From contig NC_057862.1 of assembly GCF_019393635.1 (NCBI RefSeq), positions 266,986,441 to 267,050,440 of the forward strand: 64,000 bases of DNA, in the 5' to 3' direction. Both the position numbers and the translations under genes were made by a program. How positions within the stretch are numbered: position 1 is the stretch's first letter; each line of letters opens with the position of its first letter. The DNA comes from Dromiciops gliroides. Its lineage: Eukaryota > Chordata > Mammalia > Microbiotheria > Microbiotheriidae. The notes under the pieces are model-generated. The model was not told the origin of the DNA and did not search any database. It was given only the letters and a program-made list of their open reading frames with translations. Of this stretch, positions 23,246 through 34,609 are shown piece by piece.

Positions 23246-23740
23246 GATAAACTCTTAAATGTTTAAAACATTTGTTAGGATAACATCACTAATTCTTCTA
23301 TCAAGACTACAAAATACACTACAACATATACATACACGGCAGGAGGAGAAGAAAATAAAACACGATCTCTTAAAACATTTTTCTTAACTAAAAAGTAATC
23401 TACTCAATATTCTCTTTCAGATGACCCACTGACCATTGGTGCAAAACCAAAAGATTCTTACATATTTTGTAGTGTCAAACTACCCTTTGGCTGTGTCAAG
23501 CTAGTCTGTGTCTCCAAATTTAATATTAGTCTAAGAAACTGCTTGACATATAACTTAAATTCTTGTTAAACTTGTATTAAGCATCTTCTATGTGAAAAAA
23601 TGTAAATATGCAAATAAGTACCTACTATATGGTTATCAGAACGGAATGCTTTCCCATGTAAACAATGCTATAAATTATGGTTAAATGAAATATTACTTTT
23701 AGTACTGTACTTCAAGAATATTATGCATTAAATGGATCTT
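23246..23740. other. Intronic sequence, nothing recognised
   Basis: No coding or repeat signal supported. Confidence 0.5.
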
Positions 23741-23741
23741 T

Positions 23742-23886
23742 GTTTTTTGCGGGGCAACGAGGGTTAAGTGACTTGCCCAGGGTCACACAGATAGTATAAA
23801 TGTCAAGTGTCTGAGGCCGGATTTGAACTCAGGTCTTCCTGAATCCAGGGCCGGTGCTCTATCCACTGCGCCACTTAGCTGCCCCC
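23742..23886 (-). mobile_element. tRNA-derived SINE, form B
   Basis: Complete from GCGGGGCAACGAGGGTTAAG to CCACTTAGCTGCCCC; a few extra bases in AGATAGTATAAATGTC. Confidence 0.92.
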
Positions 23887-24308
23887 TATAGTGTATATTA
23901 TACTCAAAGGTGACATCAATGCTAAGTATAAAAAGAGTATATTTGGGGGCAGCTACACCAACATCCTGATACAGAAATTTTCTTTAAAAAAATGCAATTC
24001 CTTCTTTGACCATCCCCAACATCAAACATTTCTGAGTTTGTTTTTTCTTTTCACATTACAACAAAAGAGAGTTTTAAACAAGCAAATAAAAGGTCTAGAA
24101 TCCGATATTCCACTTAGATTTTATAGTATTAATACTACTAGTCACATAAGACAAGTAAACTACCAAAAAACACTGATTTCATACCACATGGGGTGAGGGA
24201 GACATAAAGAACACTGTTCACAAATAAACCTTTCAATTAAAAAATTTGTAGAATATAACATATTTGCATTTTTAAGCTACATACCCCCTCAAAGTATTTC
24301 ACAGAGGG

Positions 24309-24328
24309 ACACACACACACACACACAC
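24309..24328. repeat. (AC)10 next to FERMT2 intron 2 donor
   Basis: Ten pure AC units whose near end lies 30 bases inside intron 2. In the minus-strand transcript it reads (GU)10. Confidence 0.97.
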
Positions 24329-24358
24329 CCGGGACAGACTTGTACTGACACAACTTAC

Positions 24359-24524
24359 CAAGTTTTTCCACCAACTTGAGCATCACCCCCCCAATATGCA
24401 CCTCCCCTGTGACTCTCAGGGTAACATCACGGTTCAGGTCCGTCACATGGACACTCAATTCCCACGTCCCATCCGCATAGCAGCCATCTGGCATCCTTAT
24501 CCCGTCCAGAGCCATAGCTCCTTC
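24359..24524 (-). CDS. FERMT2: FERMT2 (kindlin-2) exon 2, first coding exon
   Basis: Kindlin-2 is a FERM-domain adaptor that binds integrin beta tails and, with talin, activates integrins at focal adhesions. The exon reads MALDGIRMPDGCYADG from the ATG at 24515-24513 and continues through TWELSVHV and GEVHIGGVMLKLVEKL, which I recognise as the kindlin-2 N-terminus. It codes residues 1-52 plus one base of codon 53, the first half of the ubiquitin-like F0 domain. On the minus strand the acceptor is a pyrimidine-rich tract ending CACTCACAG at 24525, with nine exon bases (GAAGGAGCT) before the ATG. The donor after AAACTTG is GTAAGTTG starting at 24358, so the next intron is phase 1, fitting the Asp that follows Leu in the family. 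No stop or frame break is seen. The in-frame upstream methionine at about 24548 lies in the intron and is not the start. The next exon is not in the window. Confidence 0.97.
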
Positions 24525-24849
24525 CTGTGAGTGGAAAGGAAATGGCACTCGTAAGAGTTACTCTCCAAAAGAAGAGAAATCCCATTGAGCCCTACAAGGC
24601 AGGGTGGAGGAAAACTGGAAAGAAAAGGTAACACCGAAAGAAAAATCACGCTAAATAGTGCAAGAAAACACCCTCTCCCCTCTGCTTTAGAGGGCTCTGT
24701 CTCCTGAACGATGGGGAGAAATGGGGTAAGGAGCAGGAACAGGGAGGTTACCAGTCCCGACGCACCCTTCCCCCCCAAAAAAATCATTCCTTGTTTTCTC
24801 TGACCAGTTCGTGGGGAAACCGATTCACAATCCTCCTTCCTAACACGAC

Positions 24850-25560
24850 CCAGAGGAAGCCTTCACCTAGGCGAAGCCATGGAGCAGGGCCCCAGCCCCG
24901 CCCGTTCTTCCCACTGACAGAAGCCCGCTCGGGCTGGGCTCCCCAAGTCCCATTGGAAGGCACAGAACCCGCTCCGCCTCCTGCGAGAGCCGGGACCGTT
25001 GTGTTCACCTGTCTACCCCCCCCCCCCCTCCCCACACACATATCCCTGCCAACCGGGCCGGAGGAGACACCGCCCGGGGCTGAAAAAGTCCCCTTCAACT
25101 GCGGCTCCCCAGTCCCGCCCTACCCCACAGTTACAAAAACATAAAACTCCAAACAAAAAATCCCCACAGACGTGCCCCCTCACCGTGTGGATCCCCCTGC
25201 TCTCGGCCGGCACTCGGTGGACAGGGAGGTTGGGTGCGGTCTGCTCCACGGAGCGGCCCAGGAGCAGCGGGCCCACAATCGCCCTCGGCGTCCCCTCTCC
25301 ACAGTCCCAGATGGCTCTCTGAGTTATCTCCCGGCCTGAGCAGCTAATGGAGTCTGGGAGCCCCAGTCCCGTCCCCCTCTCCTCCCAACCCACTTCCAGC
25401 GGCTCAGCTCCACCCCTCTCCTCCCACCTCTTCTCCTCCCCCTGGATGTCTGGCTACTGGCTGGGCCCTTTCTTCTCCCCGGGAGGACAGAGAAGCGGCT
25501 TCTGCGCTAGAAACAGATTAGTCCTGGTCTGGCGTCGCCCCCCAGCCCCCTACTCCTAGT
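24850..25560 (-). promoter_or_regulatory. CpG island, FERMT2 promoter region
   Basis: This is the only long GC-rich, CpG-dense stretch in an otherwise AT-rich window. GC-box-like CCCCGCCC at about 24896, CCGCCC near 25071 and CCCGCCC near 25114 are visible. It lies just upstream (minus-strand sense) of FERMT2 exon 2 and spans the predicted exon 1. It has no SINE or LINE insertion, typical of a constrained promoter. The flank at 25600-25830 stays GC-rich but has fewer CpGs. Confidence 0.85.
25184..25400 (-). other. FERMT2: Predicted FERMT2 non-coding exon 1 (5' UTR)
   Basis: In mammals FERMT2 has a non-coding first exon in its CpG island. On the minus strand the best donor here is CACACG followed by GTGAGG at 25183-25178. 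Joining there to exon 2 gives a leader ending CACACG-GAAGGAGCTATG. The donor choice and especially the 5' end (given as about 25400) are inference; no TATA box is evident, as expected for a CpG-island promoter. Reading frames across this segment are not taken as coding. Confidence 0.45.
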
Positions 25561-25829
25561 TGACCGTCTGAGGAAAGAAGTCAGCTGGCCACGGGACGTA
25601 GGGGGAGGGTGGAGTGGTTTGAGTGAGAGTTTGAGGGTTGGTTCTAGGGGAGGTGGGAGGAACGAGACTGGAGGGAAAGGGGGGGGAGGGGGGCAGCGCG
25701 GGTTAGCTCCCTGCAGCCGCAATCACAGCCAGAGGAGCCACTGCCCTTTTATGGAAATGAAGGACCCAGTACCGGGAGGGAGTCCAACATCCGGGCTTTC
25801 CGCAGCTGGATCTTGAGGGGAGGGGCATG

Positions 25830-26800
25830 GAGGTCTTCGCTCTAGGGTGGGTGGGTAGTAAAGACTCCTCTTGACTAGCTTTTCACTCCAAGGGTAAAGG
25901 ATTTGCCAAATTCCTGTTTATTCCTATATTTGTTCTTCTTCTAAAAGGGAGGGAAGGAGGAAGGAGAAAATTTATTTGTGAGAAAAACCCACAGAAAATT
26001 CCCAGGACAAGATTTCTTCTTTTAGGAACAAAGTTCTCCCTTGTTATATCCAATTTTCCAATCCCAGAACCTCACCAAACATAGGTTTCCTGTGCCTTAG
26101 ACGGTGCCACGCCCCAAAATCCAAAAAATTAGAAGGGAGGAGGAGGGAAAGGGATGGTTTGCCCTTGAGGATAGTGTCCACAAACTTTGCCCTTAATCTC
26201 TAGGGCAAAAGATAAATGATCAAATTATAAACCCTAGTTGGAAAAGAAAAATTTCCTTATCCAGTTCCAAGCCCATTCCAGAAAGGCTCTGAAACTTGAG
26301 AATCTTGTGAACAACAGAAAACTACCACCGGGTGAATGTCCTGCATAACCAACAGCTCCACGCTGAATTCAGAGAAATTTGCATTTGGCTTTAGCTCTCA
26401 TTCAGAATCCCCAAATTGAGATATTCAAGTAATAACCCTAATAAAGACTACTGAAAGCATCCTGGTGCTTCCTCCAACAATGAATATTTCATCCCCTTTA
26501 TAACTTAGTAGATGTCTTCTAGAATTGCTTTGGCAGAAAAAAATCAGCACTCTGTTGCTAACCTAATAACATTTTTCTGTTACCAAGTCTGATTGTAAGA
26601 CTGAAATGATCTGGTAGACTTTCTATGGCATAGCCTTCCAAAATCTACCTCTTTCTTTGTTGGTTAAGCAAAAAACCAGCTCACACCGTCCTTTAAACAT
26701 TTAGAGAAAGAGAGGAAACAAGCTTTTATCAACCATTATCTACCAGGCACTATGCTAAGTAAGGTCAAACCCCTATAAAAGATGAAAATTCCCTCAATGT
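25830..26800. other. FERMT2 upstream flank, mostly single copy
   Basis: No gene recognised. A short piece of the R1 family start (CCAGGCACTATGCTAAG at about 26740) is present near the right end. Confidence 0.45.
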
Positions 26801-26938
26801 TCTACAAATTCCCCCAAGGTCACACCCTCTTCCTCCCAGTGATTAGATGAACCCCTACTCGTGATCATTCAAACTCCATTCCCTAATCCCCAATGCCTAA
26901 TCCCGCATTCCCATTTCCCTCAATAAACACCACTCCAA

Positions 26939-27552
26939 GATGTGAACTGATCCAACCATTCTGGAGAGCAATTTGGAACTATGCCTAAAAGGACATAAAA
27001 CTTTGACCCAGCAATACCACTACTAGGTCTGTATCCCAAAGAGATCATAAAAAGGGGAACATGTACAAACATATTTATAGCTGTGCTTTTTGTGGTAGCA
27101 AAGAATTGGAAATTGAGGGGGATGCCCATCAATTGGGGAATAGCTAAACAAGTTGTGGTATATGCATGTAATGGAATACTTGTGTGCTGTAAGAAATTAT
27201 AAACAGATGGATTTTTTTAAAACCTGGAAAGACTTACACGAATTGATGCTGAGTGAAATGAGCAGAACCAAGAGATCATTGTACAACATCAACAACATTA
27301 TGTGATGATCAATTGTGATAGACTTTACTCAGCAATACAATGATCCAAGATAATGTCAAAAGATTCATGATGGAAAATGCTCTCCACAGTCAGAAAAAGA
27401 ACTATGGAGTCTGGATGCAGATTGAAGCATACTATTTTCACTTTTGTTGTTGCTTTTTGTTGTTGTTGTTGTTGTTTGTTGTTGTTCTTTCTTGCATTTT
27501 TTTTCCTTTTGTTGATTCTTCTCTTATAACATGACTAATTTGAAAAAAAATA
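26939..27552 (+). mobile_element. 5'-truncated L1 inserted in the L2
   Basis: L1 3' end from TGAACTGATCCAACCATTCT to the A-rich tail. AATAAACACCACTCCAA (about 26921-26937) and AATAAACCCCACTCCAA (about 27555-27571) are the target duplication, with one difference. Confidence 0.93.
27444..27487. repeat. (TTG)n microsatellite in L1 3' UTR
   Basis: Interrupted TTG/TTTG run in the T-rich L1 3' UTR segment. Confidence 0.9.
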
Positions 27553-30500
27553 AAATAAACCCCACTCCAATGTCCTACTCTTTTCCACCTTGTTCTCTGG
27601 AATGTCTGCTCCTTAGGCAACAAACTTGATTTCATCTTAAATTATCCTTTTCCTTCAGTCTCCTGGCTCTCTCTGAGACCTGGCTCCTTCCTGCTAACAT
27701 AGTCCCCCTGGTTGCCCTTTCCAATAATGGCTGTGCCTTCACTGTACCCCCTGTCCCCACTCACTGGTTGAGATGGAATGTTCCTTGCTCCTCATTGCCA
27801 CTTCCAGGTTTTTATTCTGCTACCTTTAGTCTATAACCTCTCTTCCTTTGAGGTTCATTCAGTTCATATCTACTTCCCAAAATTCTGGTGGCTATTATCT
27901 TAGGACCTCCAAATACTCCTCCTTTCTTCAATGAGTTCAAGGCCTGCCTGGCTTATAGTTTTTCTCTCCCACTCAACCCCTGCCCTCATACAGATTGATA
28001 CTCCCTCAAATACCCTTATCACAGTTCCTCAATTTACTCATCTCCCATGATCTACTCCTCACCTATACCTCAGCCACACACAAAGATGGTTATATCCTAG
28101 ATCTTTCCATCACCAACAAATGCTCCATTTGTTCATGGCCTCTGAAATTCCCTTCACTAATAATCTATTGTAATTCCACCTCCCCCTCTACCTTCTGTGA
28201 CCAATCCTGTTTTTGTCCACATGGTAACCTCCAATTTCTCAACACCTCAAATCTCTCCCATATTCTCACCCCTGAACTAGTTACACTTTCCTTCTTTACC
28301 CATCTTGACTCCTCAGTGAACAAGTTCAACTTCACATTATCCTCTTTTCTTGAATACCTATTGGATAGGCATTCTTATATCATGATATTGCCCTGCCAAG
28401 CCTCAAATTTAGGTTACTCCCTCCATCTGCTACCTTTACTCCTACACATGTGCTACTGAATGAAACTGTAGAAAATCACAAAACTGCTATGATTTTATGT
28501 TACATAACCTCAGCTGGGACCTCATGGCTGCAAGACAATCCTTTTACATCTCCATAATTAACTCACTATCCCCCTTACTATTTCTAAACTACTTTCAAAG
28601 GTCTTTCTCCTACTCTCTCAGTTGAGAACTTTGTCTCATATTTTACTGAAAAAATTGAGGCCATTTGCTGAGAGTGAATTTTCTCCCCTCCTCATCTCAT
28701 ATCACCTAGATACCTTCTTTCATTATGTCCTTCATCCCAGTCTCACAAGAAGAAGCCTTCTCCTGGCCAAGGCAAATCCCTCTACATTCACAAATAATAC
28801 CATTCCATTCCCTCTCTCTCCCATGTATCATCTCCATTCTTATTTTCAATTTCCCCCTGTCTACTGGCTGCTTTCTTACTGCCTTAATGCTCCATTTCCC
28901 CCCACCTCAAAAAAACCCTCATTTGATCCATCCATCCCCACCAGTTACAGTTTGATATATCTCCTGTCATTTATGTCTAACTAAACTCCTTGAGAAGGTA
29001 CCTCCACTTCCTTTCCTCTTACTCTCTCACTAATTCTCTTTAGTCTGGCTTCAGATTCTATCATTCATATTTATCACAGAATTTCTCTCTCCAAAGTTAC
29101 TAACACTCCATTACCAAATCAAATAGGTTTTTCTTAATCCTCAGCCTTCTCTTCAGGTTTTGACACTGTCAGTCATCTCCTTGATTCTCTTCTATGTTTA
29201 CATGACTCTATTCTTTCCTCTTATATGTCTACCACTCCTCAGTTTTGCTGGATTTTCATCTAGGTCATACCCTCCCACTAAGAACTCTGTCCTAGGATTC
29301 CTTGTTTTCTCCCTCTATATTATCTCACTTGATGATCTCATCAGTTCCCATGGATTCAATTATCTTCTCTATGCTGATAATTCTCAAATCTAAGTATCCA
29401 GCTCTAACCTCTCTGTTGAGTCTCCAGACTCAAATTTCCAACTGCCTATTGGATATCTTGAATTGGATGTCTTGCAAACATCTTAGATTCAATATGTTCA
29501 AAACTGAACCCATAATCTTTCCACCAAAAGCCTCCCCCTTTCCAAATTTCCATTACTTTCATCACTCTCCTCCAGTTTTACAACCTAAGTACTCACTCTC
29601 TTACCTCCCATATCCAATTCAATGCTATCTCTCTGATACAGGCCCTTATCACCTTATACTTACACTATTGTAATAGTCTGCTGCCTATTCTTCCTGCAAC
29701 AAGTTACTCTGCACTCCAGTATATCCTCTACTTAGCCGTCAAAGTGATCTTCCTAAAGTGCAGTTCTGACTATAATACCCCTCTATTCAATAAACTCCAG
29801 TGATTCCCTATTACTTCCAGAATTAAATACAAAATCCTCTGTTTAGTGTTCAAAACCTTTCATAACCTCCCCCCGCCCCCACCTCTTTTATACCTTATAC
29901 TCATCTGTCTCTGGGTTCAACAATTCAGTGACACTGGTCTCCTTGCTCTTCCTCAAATAAGATACTTTATCCCCTGATTCCAGACATTTTCACTAGCTGT
30001 CCTCCATACCTGGAATGTTCTCCCTTTTTCTTATCCTCTTCCCCTCCTATTTCCATGTTGGGCAAAAGAATTTTTATTTTTATACTTGAGAATGTCTGTG
30101 TATGTATATATACATACGTGTGTGTATCCTTTCATTTGACCAGTTCAAATGAGAATGTTCAAGCTTTGTATACCCCACCCCACCGCCATATTTCCCTCCA
30201 CTGTCAAAATTCTTCCTTGAATACTTCTTTTATGTGAAAAAATTTTCCCCATTCTTCCTCTCCTTTCCATCTTCTCCCAGTGCATTCCTCTTTCTCATGC
30301 CTCCATTTTTTTGAGATCATCTCAACATGATCAATTTATACCTGAACCTTCTATTTGTGTAACTGCCCTAATAATGATAAAGTTCTTAGGAGTTAGATGT
30401 ATCATCTTCCCACATAGGAATGTAAACAGTTTAACCTTATTAAGTTCCTTATGTTTTCTGTTTACCTTTTTATGCTTCTCTTGAGTCTTGTGTTTTAATG

Positions 30501-30944
30501 TCATTTTTTCTACTTAGCTTTAGTCTTTTCATCAGTAGAGTTCATCTTGAAAATCCTTTATTTCATTAAATATCAATTTTTCTCCTGAAGGATTATGATG
30601 ATGATGCTACATAAATTATTCTTTTTTTGTAATCCTAGCTCTTTTGCTTTCTAGAATATTATATTTCAAGCCCTTAATATATTATTATTAATCTCATATT
30701 ATCTTGACTATGGCTCCACAATATTTCTGGCTGCCTGAAATATTTTATCCTTGACCTGGGAGCTCTGGAATTTGACTATGATATTTCTGGGAGTTTTATT
30801 TTGAGATCTCTTTCAGGAGAAAATTTTTCAATTTCTATTTTTCCCTCTAGTCCTAAGATATTAGAAGGTTTCTTTATAATTTCTTGAAATATGATATGTA
30901 GGGTCTTTTGGGGATCATGGCTTTTCAGTAGTCTAGTAATTCTT

Positions 30945-31083
30945 TTTTTTTTTTTTGGTGAGGCAATTAGGGTTAAGTGACTTGCCTAGGGTCACACAGC
31001 TAGTAAGTGTCAAGTGTCTCAGGCCATATTTGAACTCAGGTCCTCCTGACTCTAGGCCCAGTATTCTATCCACTGTGCCACCT
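30945..31083 (-). mobile_element. tRNA-derived SINE, form A
   Basis: Inserted in L1. AGTCTAGTAATTCTT is repeated exactly at 30930-30944 and 31084-31098. Confidence 0.96.
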
Positions 31084-31621
31084 AGTCTAGTAATTCTTAA
31101 ATTATTTTTCCTTGATCTAGTTTTTTGATGAGATATTTTACATTTTCTTCTACTTTTTTATTCTTTTGACTTTGTTTTATTATTTCTTGATGTATCATGG
31201 AGTTATTAGCTTCAACTTGCCCAATTTTAATTTTTAAGGAATTATTTTCTTCAATGAGATTTGTACCTCTTTTTATATTTGGACAATTCTGTTTTTTAAG
31301 GAGTTGTTTTCATCAGTGAAGTTTTATACCTCTCTTATCATTTGGCCTGTTCCATTTATTAAAATGTTCTTTTCTTAAGTATTTTTGTGCTTCTTTAACC
31401 AAGCTGTTTATTCTCTTTTTGTAATTTTCCTTTATTGCTCTCATTTTTTCCCATTTTTTCTTAACCTCTCTTATTTGATTTTTTAAATCCTTTATTTTTT
31501 TAAGTTCTTTTAAAAAATCTCTTTCTTATGCTCTTCCAGGAATTCTTATTGGGCTTGTGTCCATTCTTTTTTTTTTTCCATAGATATTTTCACATTGTCT
31601 TCTGAGTTTGTCTTGCACTTT

Positions 31622-31790
31622 CTTGTTTTTTTTTTCTTTTTTTTTTGGAGGGGGGTGTGAGGCAATTGGGGTTAAGTGACTTGCCCAGGGTCACACAACT
31701 AGTAAGTGTCAAGTGTCTGAGACCAGATTTGAACTCAGGTACTCCTGACTCCAGGGCTGGTGCTCTATCCACTGTACTACTTAGCTGCCC
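31622..31790 (-). mobile_element. tRNA-derived SINE, form A
   Basis: Long T-rich tail with a G interruption. TGTCTTGCACTTT-type duplication on both sides (about 31609-31621 and 31792-31804). Confidence 0.94.
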
Positions 31791-32159
31791 CTGTCTTGCA
31801 CTTTTATTCCACCATAATAACTCTCTGTGGTTGGGTTCTTTTTTGCTGTTGTTATTTGCTTATTTTTCCAGCCTATTTCTTGACTTTGAGCTTAGTTAGA
31901 TTTGGACTGTGCTTCCCAGAGGGATGGGAGGTTGAGGAAAATAATTATCCTAAGCTTTGGGCTTTTTCAACCTACTATTTTCACAGCCAGTTCTGGGGTG
32001 AAATATTATATTTTCAGTGCTTCCAATGTGGTATGATCTGGGGAAAGGTGAGGTCACTGCTCTCCTGGTCTGCATTCTAGTCCTTACCCAGGTAGGGGCC
32101 CTAGTCTCTTGCAACCACAAGTGGAATGTCACGTGAGGAATAACAAGAAAGATCATAAG

Positions 32160-32425
32160 ACATAACAATAGTTAGCATTTATTTAGTGCTTTAAAATTTG
32201 TAAAGAGCAGATAGGCAGCATAGTACATAGACTACCTCAAATCCAACCTCAGACAGTTACTAGCTGTGTGACCCTGGGCAAGTCACTTAACCCTGTTTGC
32301 CTCAATTTCCTTGCCTGTAAAATGAGCTGGAGAAGAAAATGACCAACTACTCCAGTATCTTTGCTAAGGAAACTCTAAATGGGGTCATGAAGAATTAGAC
32401 ATGACCAAAAAACAACTGAACAAAG
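32160..32425 (+). mobile_element. Mar1-type SINE, with a MIR/THER-like piece before it
   Basis: 32195-32425 has the tRNA-like core followed by a longer tail: AAAATGAGCTGGAGAAG, CCAGTATCTTTGCTAAGGAA, AAATGGGGTCATGAAGAATT, ending CAACTGAACAA. This tail separates it from the SINE1 type. 32160-32205 (TTAGCATTTATTTAGTGC) looks MIR/THER-like. Confidence 0.8.
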
Positions 32426-32466
32426 TTTATAATATCATTTATATCTCATTTAAAACTCATTAACAG

Positions 32467-32617
32467 GGGGCGGCTAGGTGGCACAGTGGATAAAGCACCG
32501 GCCCTGGATTCAGGAGTACCTGAGTTCAAATCCAGCCTCAGACACTTGACACTTACTAGCTGTGTGACCCTGGGCAAGTCACTTAACCCCCATTGCCCTG
32601 CAAAAAAAAACAAAAAC
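32467..32617 (+). mobile_element. tRNA-derived SINE, form B
   Basis: Complete; A-rich tail. AAAACTCATTAACAG is duplicated exactly (32452-32466 and 32618-32632). Confidence 0.97.
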
Positions 32618-32634
32618 AAAACTCATTAACAGCC

Positions 32635-32770
32635 CTCTTAGGTTCCCCCATTTTATTGATATGGGCACTGAGTCTGAGAGAGGTTAAATGACTTGCCATG
32701 GGTCATACAACCAGTAAGCGTCTGAAACAGAATTTGAATTCTGGTCTTCCTGACTCAATCCAGCACTAGT
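32635..32770 (-). mobile_element. MIR/THER-type CORE-SINE, minus
   Basis: GAGAGAGGTTAAATGACTTG, GGGTCATACAACCAGTAAGC, ATTTGAATTCTGGTCTTCCT: the reverse complement of the MIR/THER plan. Confidence 0.7.
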
Positions 32771-33189
32771 TAAGTCAGTCCTTTCTTCCTACTTTACTTG
32801 ATTGCTATGAAAGTCAACTGGGAAAATGCAAACCTCAAAAGTACTACATAAATAACAGGTAAAAACTTTGGACCTAGATTTTAGTAGCCTTCTAGAATCC
32901 TTTATTTTCTCCAATACATTCCACAATACAGCAGTTAAAATTCTTTTCTTCAAGCACTATTTTATTATGTAAAAAACTTTTTTTCAAGGCTCTAAGTGGC
33001 TCTTTATTTCTTGTTCCATTTAAATTCCAAAGCTTTAGAGTTTAGAAATGAGACTCTCTTCCAGATCTCATGAATATCCCATGTAAAGATGATTACTTGT
33101 TTCTGCCTTGATGCTTTTGTACAGGTCATTCCATCTTCCTGGAACACATTCCCTTTTTCCTCTCACCCAAGCCAAAACAGCATGGCATA

Positions 33190-33382
33190 GTACAAAGCTT
33201 CTTAAATTGCAGGTTGTGAACCCATATGGGGTCACGTAACTCATTGGGGGTAGGGAGTTGAGAAAAAGTGGCAACAGTAAAAGGTTATGTATACCTATTT
33301 TATGTACTTATATACCCTAGGTCATGTAAAAAACTTTTCGGGCAAAAAGGGGGTCCCGAGTGGAAAAAGTTGGCCTAAAGTT
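33190..33382. mobile_element. Non-autonomous hAT-type DNA transposon relic
   Basis: CTTCTTAAATTGCAGGTTGT, CCCATATGGGGTCACGTAAC, AAAAGGTTATGTATACC and GGTCATGTAAAAAACTTTTC resemble a Charlie-like marsupial element from memory. Partly self-complementary. Terminal repeats are only roughly matched and an 8-base duplication was not confirmed. Confidence 0.45.
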
Positions 33383-33399
33383 TTTTTTCTAACACACAG

Positions 33400-33560
33400 G
33401 CTGTGTGACTCTGGAAAAGTTACTTAACTTCTGAATTAACCTTGTGTCTGCCACCAATTTGAATTAATGCTATTTTACTTTGTTTATAAGATTTTTCTTG
33501 CAAAAATAAAGAATTGGTGAGGTTCACTGATCTATTTCAATTCTAACATTTGGTGACCAA
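33400..33560 (+). mobile_element. Possible LTR end and primer-binding-site remnant (fossil)
   Basis: An AATAAAGAATTGG signal is followed by a TTCTAACA end and then TTTGGTGACCA, the arrangement of an LTR 3' edge next to a primer binding site. No other part of an endogenous retrovirus could be shown nearby. Confidence 0.25.
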
Positions 33561-33950
33561 AGAGAGAAAAGAAGAAAAACTTACCTGTTGAAATTAAATT
33601 TATTGAAGAATATTTTAATAGCCTATCAAAGATTTCAGGAAGACTGAAGAGAGGGATGCTACAAACCTCTATGTCTACATACAATGAGGTAGGATTGTGG
33701 GGTGGGAGATAGAGAGAATTTTAGCTCACACAAATGGCTTTTCATCTTTTTCCTTTTGTGCAGGAAAGGCCCTTATGTCTATTATGAGATGTTCAGTTTT
33801 TCCTCGCTTTGCAGAGGTCTGGAGGACAGTTAATGATGGGAAAGCAAAATGTTTCTCTTGGAGTGTTGACTCCAAGTTCTATGCTTTGGGAATATCTAAT
33901 ATATCCTATGTCCTGTCTTTGGGCCTATTCTCATAAAGATATGAACCTGG

Positions 33951-34097
33951 GGCAGCTAGGTGGTGCAGTGGATAGAGCACCAGCCCTGGAGTCAGGAGTA
34001 CCTGAGTTCAAATCCAGCCTCAGACACTTAACACTTACTAGCTGTGTGACCCTGGGCAAGTCACTTAACCCCAATTGCCTCACTTAAAAAAACAAAA
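33951..34097 (+). mobile_element. tRNA-derived SINE, form A
   Basis: Carries the form A traits in plus sense: GGAGTCAGGAG, CACTTAACACTTACTAG, CCCCAATTGCCTCAC. AAGATATGAACCTG is on both sides. Confidence 0.96.
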
Positions 34098-34387
34098 AAA
34101 GATATGAACCTGATCTTTTTAGCCTTAGCAAAACTCTGAGTAGATTTTCTAGGGTCCAGGAACATATCCTTCATGCTGGTGGTCACAAACTCATAACCTC
34201 CAGGCATTTAAAAAATAAAAAAAACTAAGAAAGGTGCCAAAGTTTGTTCATGGCCCAAATTACAGATTTAATTCTTAACTCTCCTAAGGCAGTCTCTAAA
34301 CTCTATAGATTACTGTAGATGCAATAACTTCAGATATTGATGTGTATTGTATCTATGTGGTGAACCCATTCATAATTAGAAGGTTGC

Positions 34388-34596
34388 TGTTTAGTCATTT
34401 TAGTTGTGTCTGACTCCTCATGATCCTATTTGGGGTTTTCTTGGCAAAGATACTGGAGTGGTTTGCTGTGTCCTTCTCTAACTCATTTTACAGATGAGGA
34501 AACTGAGGCAAACAGTGTTAAGTGACTTGCCCTGGGTCACACAGCTAGTGTCTGAGGCCCAGTACTCTATCCACTTTACCATCTAGCTGCTCCCTA
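34388..34596 (-). mobile_element. Mar1-type SINE, minus
   Basis: Reverse of the Mar1 plan: TTAGTTGTGTCTGACTCCTC, GGCAAAGATACTGGAGTGG, CATTTTACAGATGAGGAAAC, GTGACTTGCCCTGGGTCACA, ending TACCATCTAGCTGC. A gap removes the B-box region. Confidence 0.85.
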
Positions 34597-34609
34597 ATTA
34601 GACAGTAGG

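Larger units (their letters stand above)
1..24358 (-). other. FERMT2: FERMT2 intron 2 (partial, at least 24.3 kb)
   Basis: Everything left of the exon 2 donor is intron unless a further exon is hidden. I looked for the next kindlin-2 coding segment (F0 continuation with DHALWWEKK and THWTLDKYG) and did not see it, so the intron runs past the left edge. The intron is mostly L1, SINE, L2 and microsatellite sequence. Most L1 pieces are plus strand, antisense to FERMT2. Confidence 0.85.
26800..30040 (+). mobile_element. L2/CR1-clade LINE, long copy
   Basis: About 2.6 kb of L2-type LINE once the nested L1 is removed. Translated pieces show the endonuclease end (LLTYTSATHKDGYILDLSIT near 28050-28110), the reverse transcriptase core ([12 protein letters not shown], then [14 protein letters not shown] at about 29290-29393, where the family has YADDTQI) and the later QISNCLLDILNWMSCKHLRF region near 29430. 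Many stops and shifts; inactive and old. Confidence 0.85.
30060..32110 (-). mobile_element. L1 5' UTR, ORF1 and spacer, minus orientation
   Basis: Plus-strand text is the reverse complement of the ORF1/spacer type seen at 5550-5950 (CCTATATGGGAAGATGAAAC there, CCCACATAGGAATGTAAACA here). From about 31850 it passes into L1 5' UTR (GGTATGATCTGGGGAAAGGT, CTGCTCTCCTGGTCTGCATT). Two SINEs are nested. Confidence 0.8.

Noticed and set aside
24516-24548. Upstream in-frame methionine extending the kindlin-2 frame
   Set aside because: The extension crosses a good splice acceptor (CACTCACAG) and is intronic; the known protein starts at MALDG.
24784-25393. Proline/glycine-rich frames of about 100-126 codons in the CpG island
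   Set aside because: GC-rich DNA lowers stop frequency. They overlap on both strands, have no recognisable domain and lie in the FERMT2 promoter and leader.
27995-28984. Frames of 120-154 codons on the plus strand
   Set aside because: They are parts of the old L2 LINE.
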